A stretch of 64,000 nucleotides of DNA, taken from positions 2,852,001-2,916,000 of the forward strand of contig NZ_CP102269.1 in NCBI RefSeq assembly GCF_025148635.1. The letters run 5' to 3'. The notes under the pieces are model-generated. The model was not told the DNA's origin, did not search any database, and was given only the letters and a program-made list of their open reading frames with translations. The first letter of the stretch is position 1. Every line of letters starts with the position of its first letter. The translations under genes were made by a program, and so were the position numbers. Origin of the DNA: Butyricimonas virosa (GTDB lineage Bacteria; Bacteroidota; Bacteroidia; Bacteroidales; Marinifilaceae). Below, piece by piece: positions 52,640 through 61,747 of the stretch.

Positions 52640-53989
52640 ATGAGAAAACAGAATTTACGATATATGAAATGGATAGGAAAAATGATCATTTTATTGTTCA
52701 TTTTAAATTTTCAATTCTCGATTTTCAATTGTTCCGCGCAGCGTGTAAGTCTGGATGAATGTTTGGAAAAAGCCTTGGAATCAAATTTTTCCATTAAAAT
52801 CATCCGGAACGAGGCTCGGATGGATAAGAATAATTTGAATTACTCGACTTTCCTACCGACATTGGAAGGGACTGCGAAACAGACACAGACCCGAAATGAC
52901 ACGAAGACCGAGAATAGCGTGGGAGAGGTGAATAAGATGTCGGATGTAAAAACGGATAACTACACTGCGGGGGTTGCTCTAAACTGGCGGATATTTGACG
53001 GGTTAGAGATGTTCACCACCCATGAAAAACAGAAAGAGTTATTGGCAATGGGCGAACTTGCCGTGCAGCAAGCCGTGGAGAACTTGATCTTGAACGTGAG
53101 TGCAGCTTATTATAACGTGCTGGTACAACACCATAAGTTGATAGCAGCACGTCATTCTTTGGAACTTTCGAATGAACGTTATGATGAGGCCAGAGTACGT
53201 TACAAGATTGGGAATAGATCCGGGTTAGAAGCTCAACAGGCAAAAATTGATTTGAACACGGATAGCTCTACCTACGTGCGGCAAAAGGAGGCTTTAAAAA
53301 GTGCCTATATCACGTTGAACAAATTGATGAATACGGATTTGCAAATGGTGAACTACGTGCAAGACACGATCTTGCTGGGGCCGCAACTAGCATTGGGTAC
53401 CTTGGAGCAAAAAACTTTGAAAGGAAACACCACCTTGTTGATCGCTAAAAAAGATCAGAAAATTTCCGCGCTGGATTTAAAAAATGCCCGTGCCGTATTA
53501 TTCCCGACGCTAGATTTCAATTCCGGGTACAACTATAACAAGACAGATACACCCTCTTCCAGTACCACGTTGAACCGGTCAAACGGTTTTTATTGGGGAT
53601 TCTCGTTAAATGTTCCTATATTCAGCCGTTTACAAAACCGGACGAAGATCAAGAATGCCAAACTGGAATTGGAAAATACCGAACTTTCCTACCAAGAAGT
53701 AGAAAAAGAAACACTGGGAGATTTGGCGTTGATGTATAATTCCTATGAAAACAACCTGCTGATGGTAAATTTCGAGATTGAAAGTGCTAGTGTGGCTGAG
53801 GCCAATTTGGATGCGGCTTTAGAAAAATATAAGATCGGGTCGCTTTCCGGAATCGAATTCAGGGAATTTCAACGTAGTTACATTGATGCCGTCGACCGGA
53901 AGTTATCCGCTATCTACCAAGCAAAAGTTTCCGAATTATCGTTACTCCTTCTTAGCGGGGATATTCGAGACTCATTCGTGTTGGAGTAA
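52640..53989 (+). CDS. TolC-family outer-membrane channel
   Basis: This 449-residue protein completes the efflux operon as the outer-membrane exit duct. After the signal peptide it has two homologous helical halves (LDECLEKALESNFSIKIIRNEARMDK, ERYDEARVRYKIGNRSGLEAQQAKID; then ALDLKNARAVLFPTLDFNSGYNYNK, AALEKYKIGSLSGIEFREFQRSYID). The signal peptide is unusually long, about 34 residues, and part of it (ILNFQFSIFNCS) is encoded by a TTTTAAATTTTCAATTCTCG-type repeat at 52693-52731, so repeat DNA seems to have been taken into the gene. A start at the internal ATG of MKWIGKM (52664) is possible. Confidence 0.92.
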   Translation: MRKQNLRYMKWIGKMIILLFILNFQFSIFNCSAQRVSLDECLEKALESNFSIKIIRNEARMDKNNLNYSTFLPTLEGTAKQTQTRNDTKTENSVGEVNKMSDVKTDNYTAGVALNWRIFDGLEMFTTHEKQKELLAMGELAVQQAVENLILNVSAAYYNVLVQHHKLIAARHSLELSNERYDEARVRYKIGNRSGLEAQQAKIDLNTDSSTYVRQKEALKSAYITLNKLMNTDLQMVNYVQDTILLGPQLALGTLEQKTLKGNTTLLIAKKDQKISALDLKNARAVLFPTLDFNSGYNYNKTDTPSSSTTLNRSNGFYWGFSLNVPIFSRLQNRTKIKNAKLELENTELSYQEVEKETLGDLALMYNSYENNLLMVNFEIESASVAEANLDAALEKYKIGSLSGIEFREFQRSYIDAVDRKLSAIYQAKVSELSLLLLSGDIRDSFVLE

Positions 53990-54060
53990 TCTGTTAGCAG
54001 TTCTTAACCATAAAGCAAGTGAATGATGAAAATAGTCGTGTGGTTCAGTGTTTCATGGTT

Positions 54061-54980
54061 TTATTCGTGACTGTTATTCGTAACGTGTCGATATACCGTT
54101 TTTGAAATATCTGCAATAATTCGGGCTGTTGCGGCCTCACTTTCTTCTGAGTCCTTTATAAAAACAGCGATCGTGTAGTTTTGGCCATCGGGAAGTACAC
54201 GAACCCGACATCGTTCATCCCGATAATTTGTCCTTTGTCATTCCGATCACCGGTCCCGGTTTTATGACCGAGGATTGCTTTGTTTCCTTGCAGAGGGCGT
54301 GCTAACCGATCTTTTCCCGTTTCGCAGGACATCATGGTCGTTTTGATAAATTTTTGGTACTCGTCATCGAATAGCGGCACGTTCAACAGTAATTCAATCA
54401 TTCTTACCGTTTCAAGTGGAGTACTCCAATTCAGGTAGCATTTGTTTTTATCTTGGTGCATTTCGTCTTCGGTGGCTTTGATTGCGAAATGTCTCATACC
54501 CAAATTGGTGCGGATGTAGTGATCCGTAGCCTCCGTGCCTCCAGTTTGCAGGAAAAGAATATCACAGGCATTATTATCGCTTAAATGCAAGGTGTATTCT
54601 AGTAATTCTTTTATTGGGAGAGAAATTTCCCCATCCGGGTACAGGTCCCGGAGCGGGCTGTACGTGTCCGTTTTCAGATCAGCCTTACGAATATAAATAG
54701 ATGTATCGAAAGACAAGCCCTTCTTCTCGCAATAATCGGCAACTGCTAAAGCCTGATGCAACTTGAACACGCTCATCATCGGGTAACGTGCATCATTATT
54801 AATCGTGATCGTATCTTTACTATTAATGATCACGGCAATACCAATTTGTGCTTTTTTATTCGCTATGACTTTTCGTAATTGTTCCTCCAATCCCTTCTGC
54901 TCGGCTTTGATTATAACCGGTAACACGAGTAAAAAGAGGATAAGAAATAGTTTTCGGGATGTTATATTAACGTGTGTCAT
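54061..54980 (-). pseudogene. Class A beta-lactamase, frameshifted near the C-terminus
   Basis: From the ATG at 54980 the protein has a signal peptide, S70-x-x-K73 (MSVFKLH), SDN at 134-136 (LHLSDNNACD) and the KTG box (GHKTGTGDRND), all class A serine beta-lactamase motifs, of the CfxA/CepA-like group typical for this phylum. After GMNDVGFV the frame shifts at about 54197: the current frame stops at 54156, whereas the alternative frame continues with LPDGQNYTIAVFIKDSEES and about 25 further residues to a TAA at 54061, as expected for a full enzyme. One base, probably a G in GTGGTACTT, is missing. Without the last strand and helix the enzyme is probably unstable. A sequencing error cannot be excluded. 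Confidence 0.82.
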
Positions 54981-55144
54981 GCGAGCCTGTTTTTGATTTA
55001 TGACGTTGTTTTTTTGCCTTGTCCGGGGAAAGTCCTTATCCACCTGTCAGCAAATTTACAAAATTAATCCGAATCCCTTGAAACCTGCCAGTGTCTTTTC
55101 CCATGTTGATGCGAGAACAGTTTATTTTATAATTGGGCCAGTTG

Positions 55145-55175
55145 TTTGTCGTCTTCAATAAAAAGTTTACTTTTG
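55145..55175 (+). promoter_or_regulatory. Promoter of the ECF sigma gene
   Basis: TTTG at 55145-55148 and TACTTTTG at 55168-55175 are exactly 19 bp apart, a full consensus match, so the sigma gene is read by the housekeeping polymerase. Confidence 0.75.
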
Positions 55176-55200
55176 CATAGATAGAGGTCGTGTTAGTTAT

Positions 55201-55749
55201 ATGCGTATCATGATAGGAAATGATTTAAATAGTGATTCTTTTGAAAGTTTATTTAAATCCCATTTCGGGGATTTGGTCGGATTTGTGTGTAGCTACGTGA
55301 ACGACGAAGAGGTGGCCAAGGACATTGTGCATGATGTGTTCCTCGTGGTGTTGAAGAATCAAAAGAAATTGGATACTTCTTATTCTTTGAAGTCCTACCT
55401 GTTCACCTTATCCAAGAATTACGCCTTGAATTATTTGAAACATTTGCGTGTCGTGGCTATGAACGAACGGGAAGTTGTTGAGGCGTTGCAGAATGCTGAT
55501 GAGGAATTGGATGATTATGAACAACGTATGGCCCGCTTGAACGAGAAACTCGACGAATTGCCTGAAAAACAACGGGAAGTACTGATGAAATGTTTTGTTG
55601 AAGGCCAAACATACAAGGACGTGGCTGACGTGATGGGAATTAGTGTAAATTCGGTAAAGACTCATATTTCACGAGGATTGAAATTCCTGCGAAACGAGTT
55701 GAAGGGGGAAATGGTGATGTTATTCCTGCTGAAACGGGAACGAGTATAA
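55201..55749 (+). CDS. ECF-type RNA polymerase sigma factor
   Basis: This 182-residue sigma-70 family protein has region 2 (FESLFKSHFGDLVGFVCSYVNDEEVAKDIVHDVFLVVLKNQ, -10 recognition) and region 4 (LDELPEKQREVLMKCFVEGQTYKDVADVMGISVNSVKTHISRGLKFLR, -35 recognition helix-turn-helix). It belongs to the bacteroidetal ECF group usually paired with FecR and SusC/SusD genes. Here fecR is 1.25 kb downstream, separated by tlpA and a repeat-rich gap with an IS remnant, so the pairing is probable but the arrangement has been disturbed. Start may be ATG at 55201 or 55210. Confidence 0.92.
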   Translation: MRIMIGNDLNSDSFESLFKSHFGDLVGFVCSYVNDEEVAKDIVHDVFLVVLKNQKKLDTSYSLKSYLFTLSKNYALNYLKHLRVVAMNEREVVEALQNADEELDDYEQRMARLNEKLDELPEKQREVLMKCFVEGQTYKDVADVMGISVNSVKTHISRGLKFLRNELKGEMVMLFLLKRERV

Positions 55750-55790
55750 ATGTTTGAAAATTGGGATGTTAATTTAAAATAGTGAAAAAA

Positions 55791-56297
55791 ATGATGAAGT
55801 TAATTGTATGTATCGTAATGACGTTGACCCTGTCAAACGTCTTTGGACAAGAGTCCAATAACGGAAAAAAATTATGGGCAGACTCTTTTTTGAATAAGAA
55901 AGCCCCGGAATTTGTGGTGGAAGAGTGGATTTCCCAACAACCGAAATTGAAGGGTAAATTCATTCTGATTGACTTTTGGGCAACATGGTGTGGTCCGTGC
56001 CGGAAAGCTATTCCTGAATTAAACGAATTCGCTAAAAAGTTCGGGAAAAAGTTGGTCGTTATCGGAATTTCTGATGAAACTGCCGAGAAAGTGAAAGAGA
56101 TGAAAGACCCGAATATTGAATATTATAGTGCAGTGGATACTAAAGGAGTAATGAAGAAAGCACTTGGGGTAAAGGGAATTCCTCACGTGATTTTGATTGA
56201 TCCGAAAGGTATTGTTCGTTGGGAAGGGTTTCCTTTCCTGCAAGGACATGAGTTAACAGCTGAGGTTATCGAGAAAATAATGAAGAAATATAAATAG
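55791..56297 (+). CDS. TlpA-like periplasmic thiol-disulfide oxidoreductase
   Basis: The product, about 168 residues, has a signal peptide (MMKLIVCIVMTLTLSNVFGQ) and a thioredoxin fold with the active site WCGPC in FWATWCGPCRKAIPELNEF, a cis-proline in GIPHVILIDPKG and a short N-terminal APEF motif. Such proteins keep periplasmic cysteines reduced or serve cytochrome maturation. It is 41 bp after the sigma gene and likely in the same transcript. An in-frame GTG at 55782 would add three residues. A terminator follows. Confidence 0.9.
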   Translation: MMKLIVCIVMTLTLSNVFGQESNNGKKLWADSFLNKKAPEFVVEEWISQQPKLKGKFILIDFWATWCGPCRKAIPELNEFAKKFGKKLVVIGISDETAEKVKEMKDPNIEYYSAVDTKGVMKKALGVKGIPHVILIDPKGIVRWEGFPFLQGHELTAEVIEKIMKKYK

Positions 56298-56329
56298 AGG
56301 TATTCCTTTATTTTCCGGAATAATTTGAA

Positions 56330-56360
56330 AACAGGATTTTCGAGAGTCCTGTTTTTTTGT
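56330..56360 (+). terminator. Terminator after sigma-tlpA
   Basis: AACAGGA (56330-56336) pairs with TCCTGTT (56347-56353), followed by a T run. Confidence 0.82.
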
Positions 56361-56392
56361 TGGATGCTCATACATGGGAATTTAAGTATTTA

Positions 56393-56760
56393 ACGTGAAT
56401 TCGATATAACTTACCGTTTTTATATCGAACTCTCGTCAGATATTTATTCGTTACCTTAAAATACCCCTAACCGAGTGTTTTTGTATTCATAGGTTTAGGG
56501 ATTTTCAACAAAAGATCAGTTTGAATTAATGTAAAATGTTGTCAACAATTTACTATCATATTGTTATCATATTGTAAGCCGCTCCCATTCCGCTCCCATT
56601 CCTCCCCTATTCCGCTCCTATTAAAATAGTAAAATATTAGATTATAATAGTAAATGTTAATATCATGATAAGTCTATTATAACAAATCTCTTACAAGATG
56701 ATAGTTTGATTGGGTAGAAATTTCATCAAAATGCTTAATTCTAACGTGAGCTCGATATAA
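56393..56760. repeat. Three copies of a 17-bp ACGTGAATTCGATATAA motif
   Basis: Copies lie at 56393-56409 (plus), 56420-56436 (minus orientation, two mismatches with the first) and 56744-56760 (plus). The first two form an inverted pair with a 10-bp spacer and could make a hairpin. The motif was not found elsewhere in the window. It may be a regulator-binding site or the ends of a small mobile element. Confidence 0.65.
56554..56622. repeat. 11-bp tandem repeats upstream of fecR
   Basis: Two exact copies of TATCATATTGT (56554-56575) are followed after three bases by four copies of an 11-mer, CCGCTCCCATT and variants (56579-56622). Both blocks have the same 11-bp period, close to one helical turn. 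Confidence 0.8.
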
Positions 56761-56786
56761 GATTAAAATTATTTTCCTGGTTATTA

Positions 56787-56948
56787 GGGGTACAGTGCTC
56801 CATGGAGTGGTTTCTCGGGTTCAAACTCCACTTGATTATCAATGACAAGGGAGAAATCATGTTATGTAGTTACTATGTTTATGAGGTAGTGAAAGGGGAG
56901 AGCAACCATAACGGAAGGATCAACTATTCCCGAATAAAAAATATTTAA
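56787..56948 (+). pseudogene. IS982-family transposase remnant
   Basis: The frame through the ATG at 56802 encodes GVQCSMEWFLGFKLHLIIND (56787 onward) and then KGEIM, clearly the central catalytic stretch of IS982-type transposases. After about 25 residues the similarity is lost and the frame ends at 56946-56948. Neither end of the element nor the rest of the gene is present, so this is an old fragment between the sigma/tlpA genes and fecR. Confidence 0.65.
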
Positions 56949-57002
56949 TTTTTGTCACCCATTTGAGGAGGCTTGTTGTGTTATTGTAAAAAATAGCAAA
57001 AA

Positions 57003-58160
57003 ATGGATTATAAGGATGATGATATAGAATTTGCCAATAGGTTACTTGCTCGGCGGGAAGAGTTGAATGACGAGGAAGTGACAGCATGGTTGAAAGAGAA
57101 AGATCATGTTGAGTTATTGGACGAGATTGCGGCAATCCGGCAAAAGTTGTCGAGACAAAGCTATGGAGAGAGTGGTGAGGAAGAATTCCTGTATTTAGAA
57201 AAGAGTATTTATGATCGGAAGAGTCGTCGGATGACTTTGCGCTGGTCGATTGCGGCTTCGATTATCTTGTTGGTGGGTTTATTCGTGGGACGTACGATAA
57301 GCGGGGTTCGGGATATACACGAGGAGCAAGAGTTGGCAAAGAGCGTGATGCAGCCCGGAACGTCAAAGGCTATTTTAATGATGGCTGACGGGAAAGAGGT
57401 GGTGTTGGAACAAGGGCAGAATTTGAATATTTTGTTGAATGAACGAGTACGGGTGGCTACCAGCAGTCAGGGAATCGTGTATGAAGAGCATGGAAAAGGA
57501 ATGGTAACAGAAGAGTATAACAAGTTGACAACGCCTGTCGGGGGAGAGTATTCATTGGTATTATCGGATGGTACCAAGGTGTTTTTGAATGCGGATTCCG
57601 AATTGAAATATCCGGTAGAATTCAGTGACGGGAAACGGATCGTTGATTTGAAAGGAGAGGCCTATTTCGAGGTACATAAAGATAGCTTGCGTCCTTTTAT
57701 CGTTCGAATGAACGGGGCGGAAGTGACTGTTCTGGGAACATCGTTTAACGTGAACACTTATGGTGATGACGGGCAGATCTACACGACGCTGGTGAACGGA
57801 TCGGTTCGGGTGGCATCCATGAAGAACAAGCAGGAAGAGATTCTGAAACCGGGGATGCAGAGCGTGATGAATGTGCAGTCGGGACTATTGACCGTGAGAA
57901 AGGTGGATGTGGAGCCATACGTGGCTTGGAGGGAGGGACGGTTCGTGTTCCGGGCGATGACGCTGGATTTGATCATGCGCCAGTTGCAGCGTTGGTATGA
58001 TTTCGAGGTGTTCTACCAGAATTCGGAACTGAAAGATTACGAATTCCGAGGTGTGATTAAGCGGGATATGGATTTGGATAAAGTGTTGTCCGTGATCAAG
58101 GCAACGACAAATGTTGATTTTGAAGTAAAAGGAAAAGTGATAACTATTATAAAACGTTAG
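57003..58160 (+). CDS. FecR-family anti-sigma regulator
   Basis: This 385-residue inner-membrane protein relays a signal from a TonB-dependent transducer to an ECF sigma factor. It has a cytoplasmic N-terminal part (1-80), one transmembrane helix (about 81-98, WSIAASIILLVGLFVGRTI), the FecR domain (TTPVGGEYSLVLSDGTKVFLNADSELKYP, ... GEAYFEVHKDSLRPFIV) and a C-terminal DUF4974-like domain (MRQLQRWYDFEVFYQNSELKDYEFRGVI) that should contact the STN domain of the SusC partner. It is 82 bp before susC. The first residues (MDYKDDDIE) happen to resemble the FLAG epitope. Confidence 0.94.
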   Translation: MDYKDDDIEFANRLLARREELNDEEVTAWLKEKDHVELLDEIAAIRQKLSRQSYGESGEEEFLYLEKSIYDRKSRRMTLRWSIAASIILLVGLFVGRTISGVRDIHEEQELAKSVMQPGTSKAILMMADGKEVVLEQGQNLNILLNERVRVATSSQGIVYEEHGKGMVTEEYNKLTTPVGGEYSLVLSDGTKVFLNADSELKYPVEFSDGKRIVDLKGEAYFEVHKDSLRPFIVRMNGAEVTVLGTSFNVNTYGDDGQIYTTLVNGSVRVASMKNKQEEILKPGMQSVMNVQSGLLTVRKVDVEPYVAWREGRFVFRAMTLDLIMRQLQRWYDFEVFYQNSELKDYEFRGVIKRDMDLDKVLSVIKATTNVDFEVKGKVITIIKR

Positions 58161-58242
58161 GAAAGAAAAACGGGGATTGCCGCTAACAACCCCCGTGTTC
58201 ATTCTCCGAAGAGAATTCAAGTATTAATTCAATTACAAAGTT

Positions 58243-61200
58243 ATGAAAAAAAAACGAGGTGTGTGCATGAACAGCACATTCAGGAAACTTTTTAACCTAT
58301 TTCGAGTGATGAAGATAGTGATTTTATTCATGCTGATAGGATTGACACATCTTTCAGCGGAGGTTCGAAGCCAGAATGCATCGGTTAGCTTGAGACTGAA
58401 AGATGCTACTGTTGAGCAGGTAATTTTGGAAGTCGAAAAGCAGTTGAAACAAGATTTCTTTTTCAGTAAAAAAGAAGTGGATGTGACAAAAAAGATTTCA
58501 GTGAATCTGAATCAAGCAACGTTAGATGAACTTGTACAGGTTATTTTCGGGGAGGGATTCGGTTATCGACTAGTGGATAACCTGATTGTAATTACCCCGA
58601 AAACAGTTGTTGCTAAAGAAGAAGAGAAAACCGTTCTGATGAAAGGACAAGTGGTGGATAAAGGAGGAGATCCTTTACCCGGAGTTACCGTTCTTGTTGA
58701 AGGTACAACGGTGGGATGTGCCACGGATATTGACGGGAAGTTTAGTCTTCCTTTGCCTAAGGAGCTGAAGGATGTGGTTGTTGTTTTCCGTTTTGTCGGG
58801 ATGGTGACGCAAAAGGTGAAACTGGCAGATATTAAGGATAAAGAGATTCTGGCCGGTAAGAAGGATTTGAAGGTTGTGATGGAGGAGCAGACTGAAAAAA
58901 TGGATGAAGTGGTAGTGACGGGTATTTTTACCCGGAAGAAAGAGGGTTTCACGGGTTCGGCTACACAAGTATCCGGAGAGGAACTGAAACGTATGACATC
59001 GGGTAACGTGCTGAAAGCGCTACAAATGCTGGATCCGGGTTTTAAAATGAATACGAGTAATCTGACGGGATCGAATCCGAATGCTATCCCTGATTTCCAG
59101 ATGCGCGGTCAGGCAAGTATGGGAAATTACCAAAGTGATGACGTGGTCGTTTTGCGGGGTGACGTGAATACTCGTCCCAATCAACCTTTGTTTGTTTTGG
59201 ATGGGGTGATTGGAGTTGATGCAACTACGATCATGGATCTTGATCCGGAACAGGTGGAATCAATTACTTTACTGAAAGATGCCGCTGCTACGGTTATTTA
59301 TGGTTCAGAGGCTGCCAATGGGGTGGTAGTCGTGGAGACAAAAGCTCCTGCTCCTGGGAAGTTACGGTTTACATATAATGGAAATTATGAGTTACAATGG
59401 CCGGATTTGAGTGTTTATGATTTGATGAATGCGGAAGAGAAGTTACGGATAGAGGAAATGGCGGGATACTATTCTTATAAAGATGATTTGGGATTAATGA
59501 ATTATTATAATAATCTTCGACAAGAAGTGTTGAGAGGGGTGAATACATATTGGCTTGCGGAACCGGTGCAAACCTCTTTTTCCCATCGGCATGGGCTGAC
59601 CGTTGAAGGGGGAGACCGGACGTTACGTTATAAAATTTATTTGGGAGCTAAATGGGCACCTGGAGTGATGAAGGAGTCGGATCTGAACACGAAGACAGGG
59701 AAAATTGATTTGAATTATCGGGCGAATAAAATATTAATCAATAATTCTCTGTCGGTGGATTATTCTGACGGGGCTAGAACTTCTCCTTACGGGAGTTTTC
59801 AAGAATATGCTAGAGTAAACCCTTATTATCGTAAGACGGATAGTCATGGGAATATCCGGCAGTTGTTGGACGATAATCGTACGGGAGATGGGTTTGGTGA
59901 TGTTGTGGCTTACTACGGTACCCCGACTTTGAATCCACTTTGGAATAAACAATTCGAATCGAAGGACGAGAGCCGGGATTTTGAGCTTCGGGAAGCGTTG
60001 AAGGTGGAATATTTACCGATTGATAATTTGCGTTTGAGTCTGGATTTTACATTAACACGGAAAGATGGGACAGTTGAGATTTTCAAATCAGCTCAGCATA
60101 ATGATTTTTATCAAGAGTCGGATCCCGCTAAGAAAGGGTCATATGATTGGACCAAGAAGGAAGGAACTTCTTATCGTCTCAGTTTGTCCGGGGCGTATAA
60201 TAAAGCATTTGGTGATCATTTGCTGGCAGCGTATGCTCGTTATAGCATAAACGAAAACTCTACGAAAACAACCACGTTTTCCATGATGGGTTTCCCGAAT
60301 GATAAATTGAGTGAAGTGCATATGGGAACCGAGTTTGAAGATACGGAGGGTAGTGAGAATGTTGCTCGTGCTTTGGCTTTTATGATGACATTGAATTATT
60401 CCTACAAGCAACGGTATGCTCTTGATTATAGTATGAGTGTAAATGCTTCTTCGGAATTTGGTAAAAATAATCGTTATGCTCCTTTCTGGTCTGTCGGTTT
60501 ACGGTGGAATGCAGATCGAGAGACATTCATCAAGAATTTAGGAATTTTCGAGGAATTGATTTTACGGGGAACTTATGGAATCACGGGGTCACAAGGTTTT
60601 ACTCCTTATCAGTCCTTGCAGATGTACACTTATAAAAATTTGATGAAGACGTATAAGAGTTCGGATGTTGTAGGGACGGAGATATATGGTTTAGGGAATC
60701 CCGATTTGAAGTGGCAGCAGACGAGGAATTATAATGTGTCGTTGGATTTTTCTGTGTTACGTAATATCGTGAGTGCCCGGTTCGAGTATTATGAGAAATA
60801 TACGAAAAATACTTTATTGGATTATTCTATGGCACCCTCGGTGGGTTTTTCAACGATGAAGGAAAATTTGGGAGAGATTTCCAATAAGGGATATGAGGTG
60901 ACTTTGCGTTTAATGCCGTATAGTAATCCGGCCAAGCAAGCATATTGGAATATTATATTGAATGGTGCACGTAATAAATCAAAGATCGAGAAAATTTCGA
61001 ACGCGTTGAAGGTGATGAATGAGAAACAGATGGCAGAGGCGGATAAAGAGGATGATCTGTTGAATAATCCGGGAATGGCCTTGGAAGATAAACGGAAAAA
61101 ACATCCGTTGCCCCGTTATGAAAACGGTTATTCACAAACCACGATTTGGGCTGTTCGCTCCATGGGTATTGATCCTCAAACAGGACGGGAGGTATTTTTA

Positions 61201-61734
61201 ACCCGGGACGGACAGTTGACCAACCTGTATTCTTCGTCCGATCAAGTTCCCGTGGGAGATACCGAACCTAAGTTTCAAGGAGCAGTGTCAACAACTTTTA
61301 CTTATAAAGGTTTCAGTTTGACGCTTGCCGGACAATACCGTTGGGGTGGGCAGGTGTTTAACCAAACGTTGATTGATAAGGTTGAGAATGCTAATTTGCG
61401 ACAAAATGCAGACCGGATAGCTTTATATAGTCGTTGGCAAAAACCGGGAGACCAAGTCTTGTTCAAAGCTATTGACGGGGATATTTATAAGGAGGATACA
61501 AAAGAGAGTTCACGTTTCGTGATGGATGACAATGAGTTTGCGTTTACCACGATTAATTTATCCTACCGGATGGAAGCTTCGAGATATGATTGGTTGAAAC
61601 GTGTGGGGATTAGTTCTGCAACGATTGGTTTCTATATGGAGGATATTTGTCGTTTTTCAACAGTGAAAATGGAACGGGGAATAGAATATCCATTCTCACG
61701 TCAGGCTTCCATGTCTTTAAGTGTGACTTTCTAA
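58243..61734 (+). CDS. SusC/RagA-family TonB-dependent transducer with STN domain
   Basis: This 1163-residue outer-membrane transporter has a signal sequence, an STN signalling domain (about 44-122: ASVSLRLKDATVEQVILEVE ... YRLVDNLIVITP), a carboxypeptidase-regulatory-like domain (about 134-215, GQVVDKGGDPLPGVTVLVEG), a plug (about 220-370, SITLLKDAAATVIYGSEAANGVVVVETK) and a 22-strand barrel ending in a phenylalanine (MSLSVTF). The STN domain marks it as a transducer that signals through the adjacent FecR, besides TonB-driven import. The ligand is unknown; with no glycoside hydrolase nearby a glycan substrate is not supported, and peptides or other nutrients are possible. Confidence 0.95.
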   Translation: MKKKRGVCMNSTFRKLFNLFRVMKIVILFMLIGLTHLSAEVRSQNASVSLRLKDATVEQVILEVEKQLKQDFFFSKKEVDVTKKISVNLNQATLDELVQVIFGEGFGYRLVDNLIVITPKTVVAKEEEKTVLMKGQVVDKGGDPLPGVTVLVEGTTVGCATDIDGKFSLPLPKELKDVVVVFRFVGMVTQKVKLADIKDKEILAGKKDLKVVMEEQTEKMDEVVVTGIFTRKKEGFTGSATQVSGEELKRMTSGNVLKALQMLDPGFKMNTSNLTGSNPNAIPDFQMRGQASMGNYQSDDVVVLRGDVNTRPNQPLFVLDGVIGVDATTIMDLDPEQVESITLLKDAAATVIYGSEAANGVVVVETKAPAPGKLRFTYNGNYELQWPDLSVYDLMNAEEKLRIEEMAGYYSYKDDLGLMNYYNNLRQEVLRGVNTYWLAEPVQTSFSHRHGLTVEGGDRTLRYKIYLGAKWAPGVMKESDLNTKTGKIDLNYRANKILINNSLSVDYSDGARTSPYGSFQEYARVNPYYRKTDSHGNIRQLLDDNRTGDGFGDVVAYYGTPTLNPLWNKQFESKDESRDFELREALKVEYLPIDNLRLSLDFTLTRKDGTVEIFKSAQHNDFYQESDPAKKGSYDWTKKEGTSYRLSLSGAYNKAFGDHLLAAYARYSINENSTKTTTFSMMGFPNDKLSEVHMGTEFEDTEGSENVARALAFMMTLNYSYKQRYALDYSMSVNASSEFGKNNRYAPFWSVGLRWNADRETFIKNLGIFEELILRGTYGITGSQGFTPYQSLQMYTYKNLMKTYKSSDVVGTEIYGLGNPDLKWQQTRNYNVSLDFSVLRNIVSARFEYYEKYTKNTLLDYSMAPSVGFSTMKENLGEISNKGYEVTLRLMPYSNPAKQAYWNIILNGARNKSKIEKISNALKVMNEKQMAEADKEDDLLNNPGMALEDKRKKHPLPRYENGYSQTTIWAVRSMGIDPQTGREVFLTRDGQLTNLYSSSDQVPVGDTEPKFQGAVSTTFTYKGFSLTLAGQYRWGGQVFNQTLIDKVENANLRQNADRIALYSRWQKPGDQVLFKAIDGDIYKEDTKESSRFVMDDNEFAFTTINLSYRMEASRYDWLKRVGISSATIGFYMEDICRFSTVKMERGIEYPFSRQASMSLSVTF

Positions 61735-61747
61735 AAATATATAGGGT

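Noticed and set aside
57003..57030. FLAG-like MDYKDDD start of the FecR protein
   Set aside because: The match ends with isoleucine instead of the final aspartate-lysine; it is a natural coincidence, not a tag, although anti-FLAG cross-reaction is conceivable.
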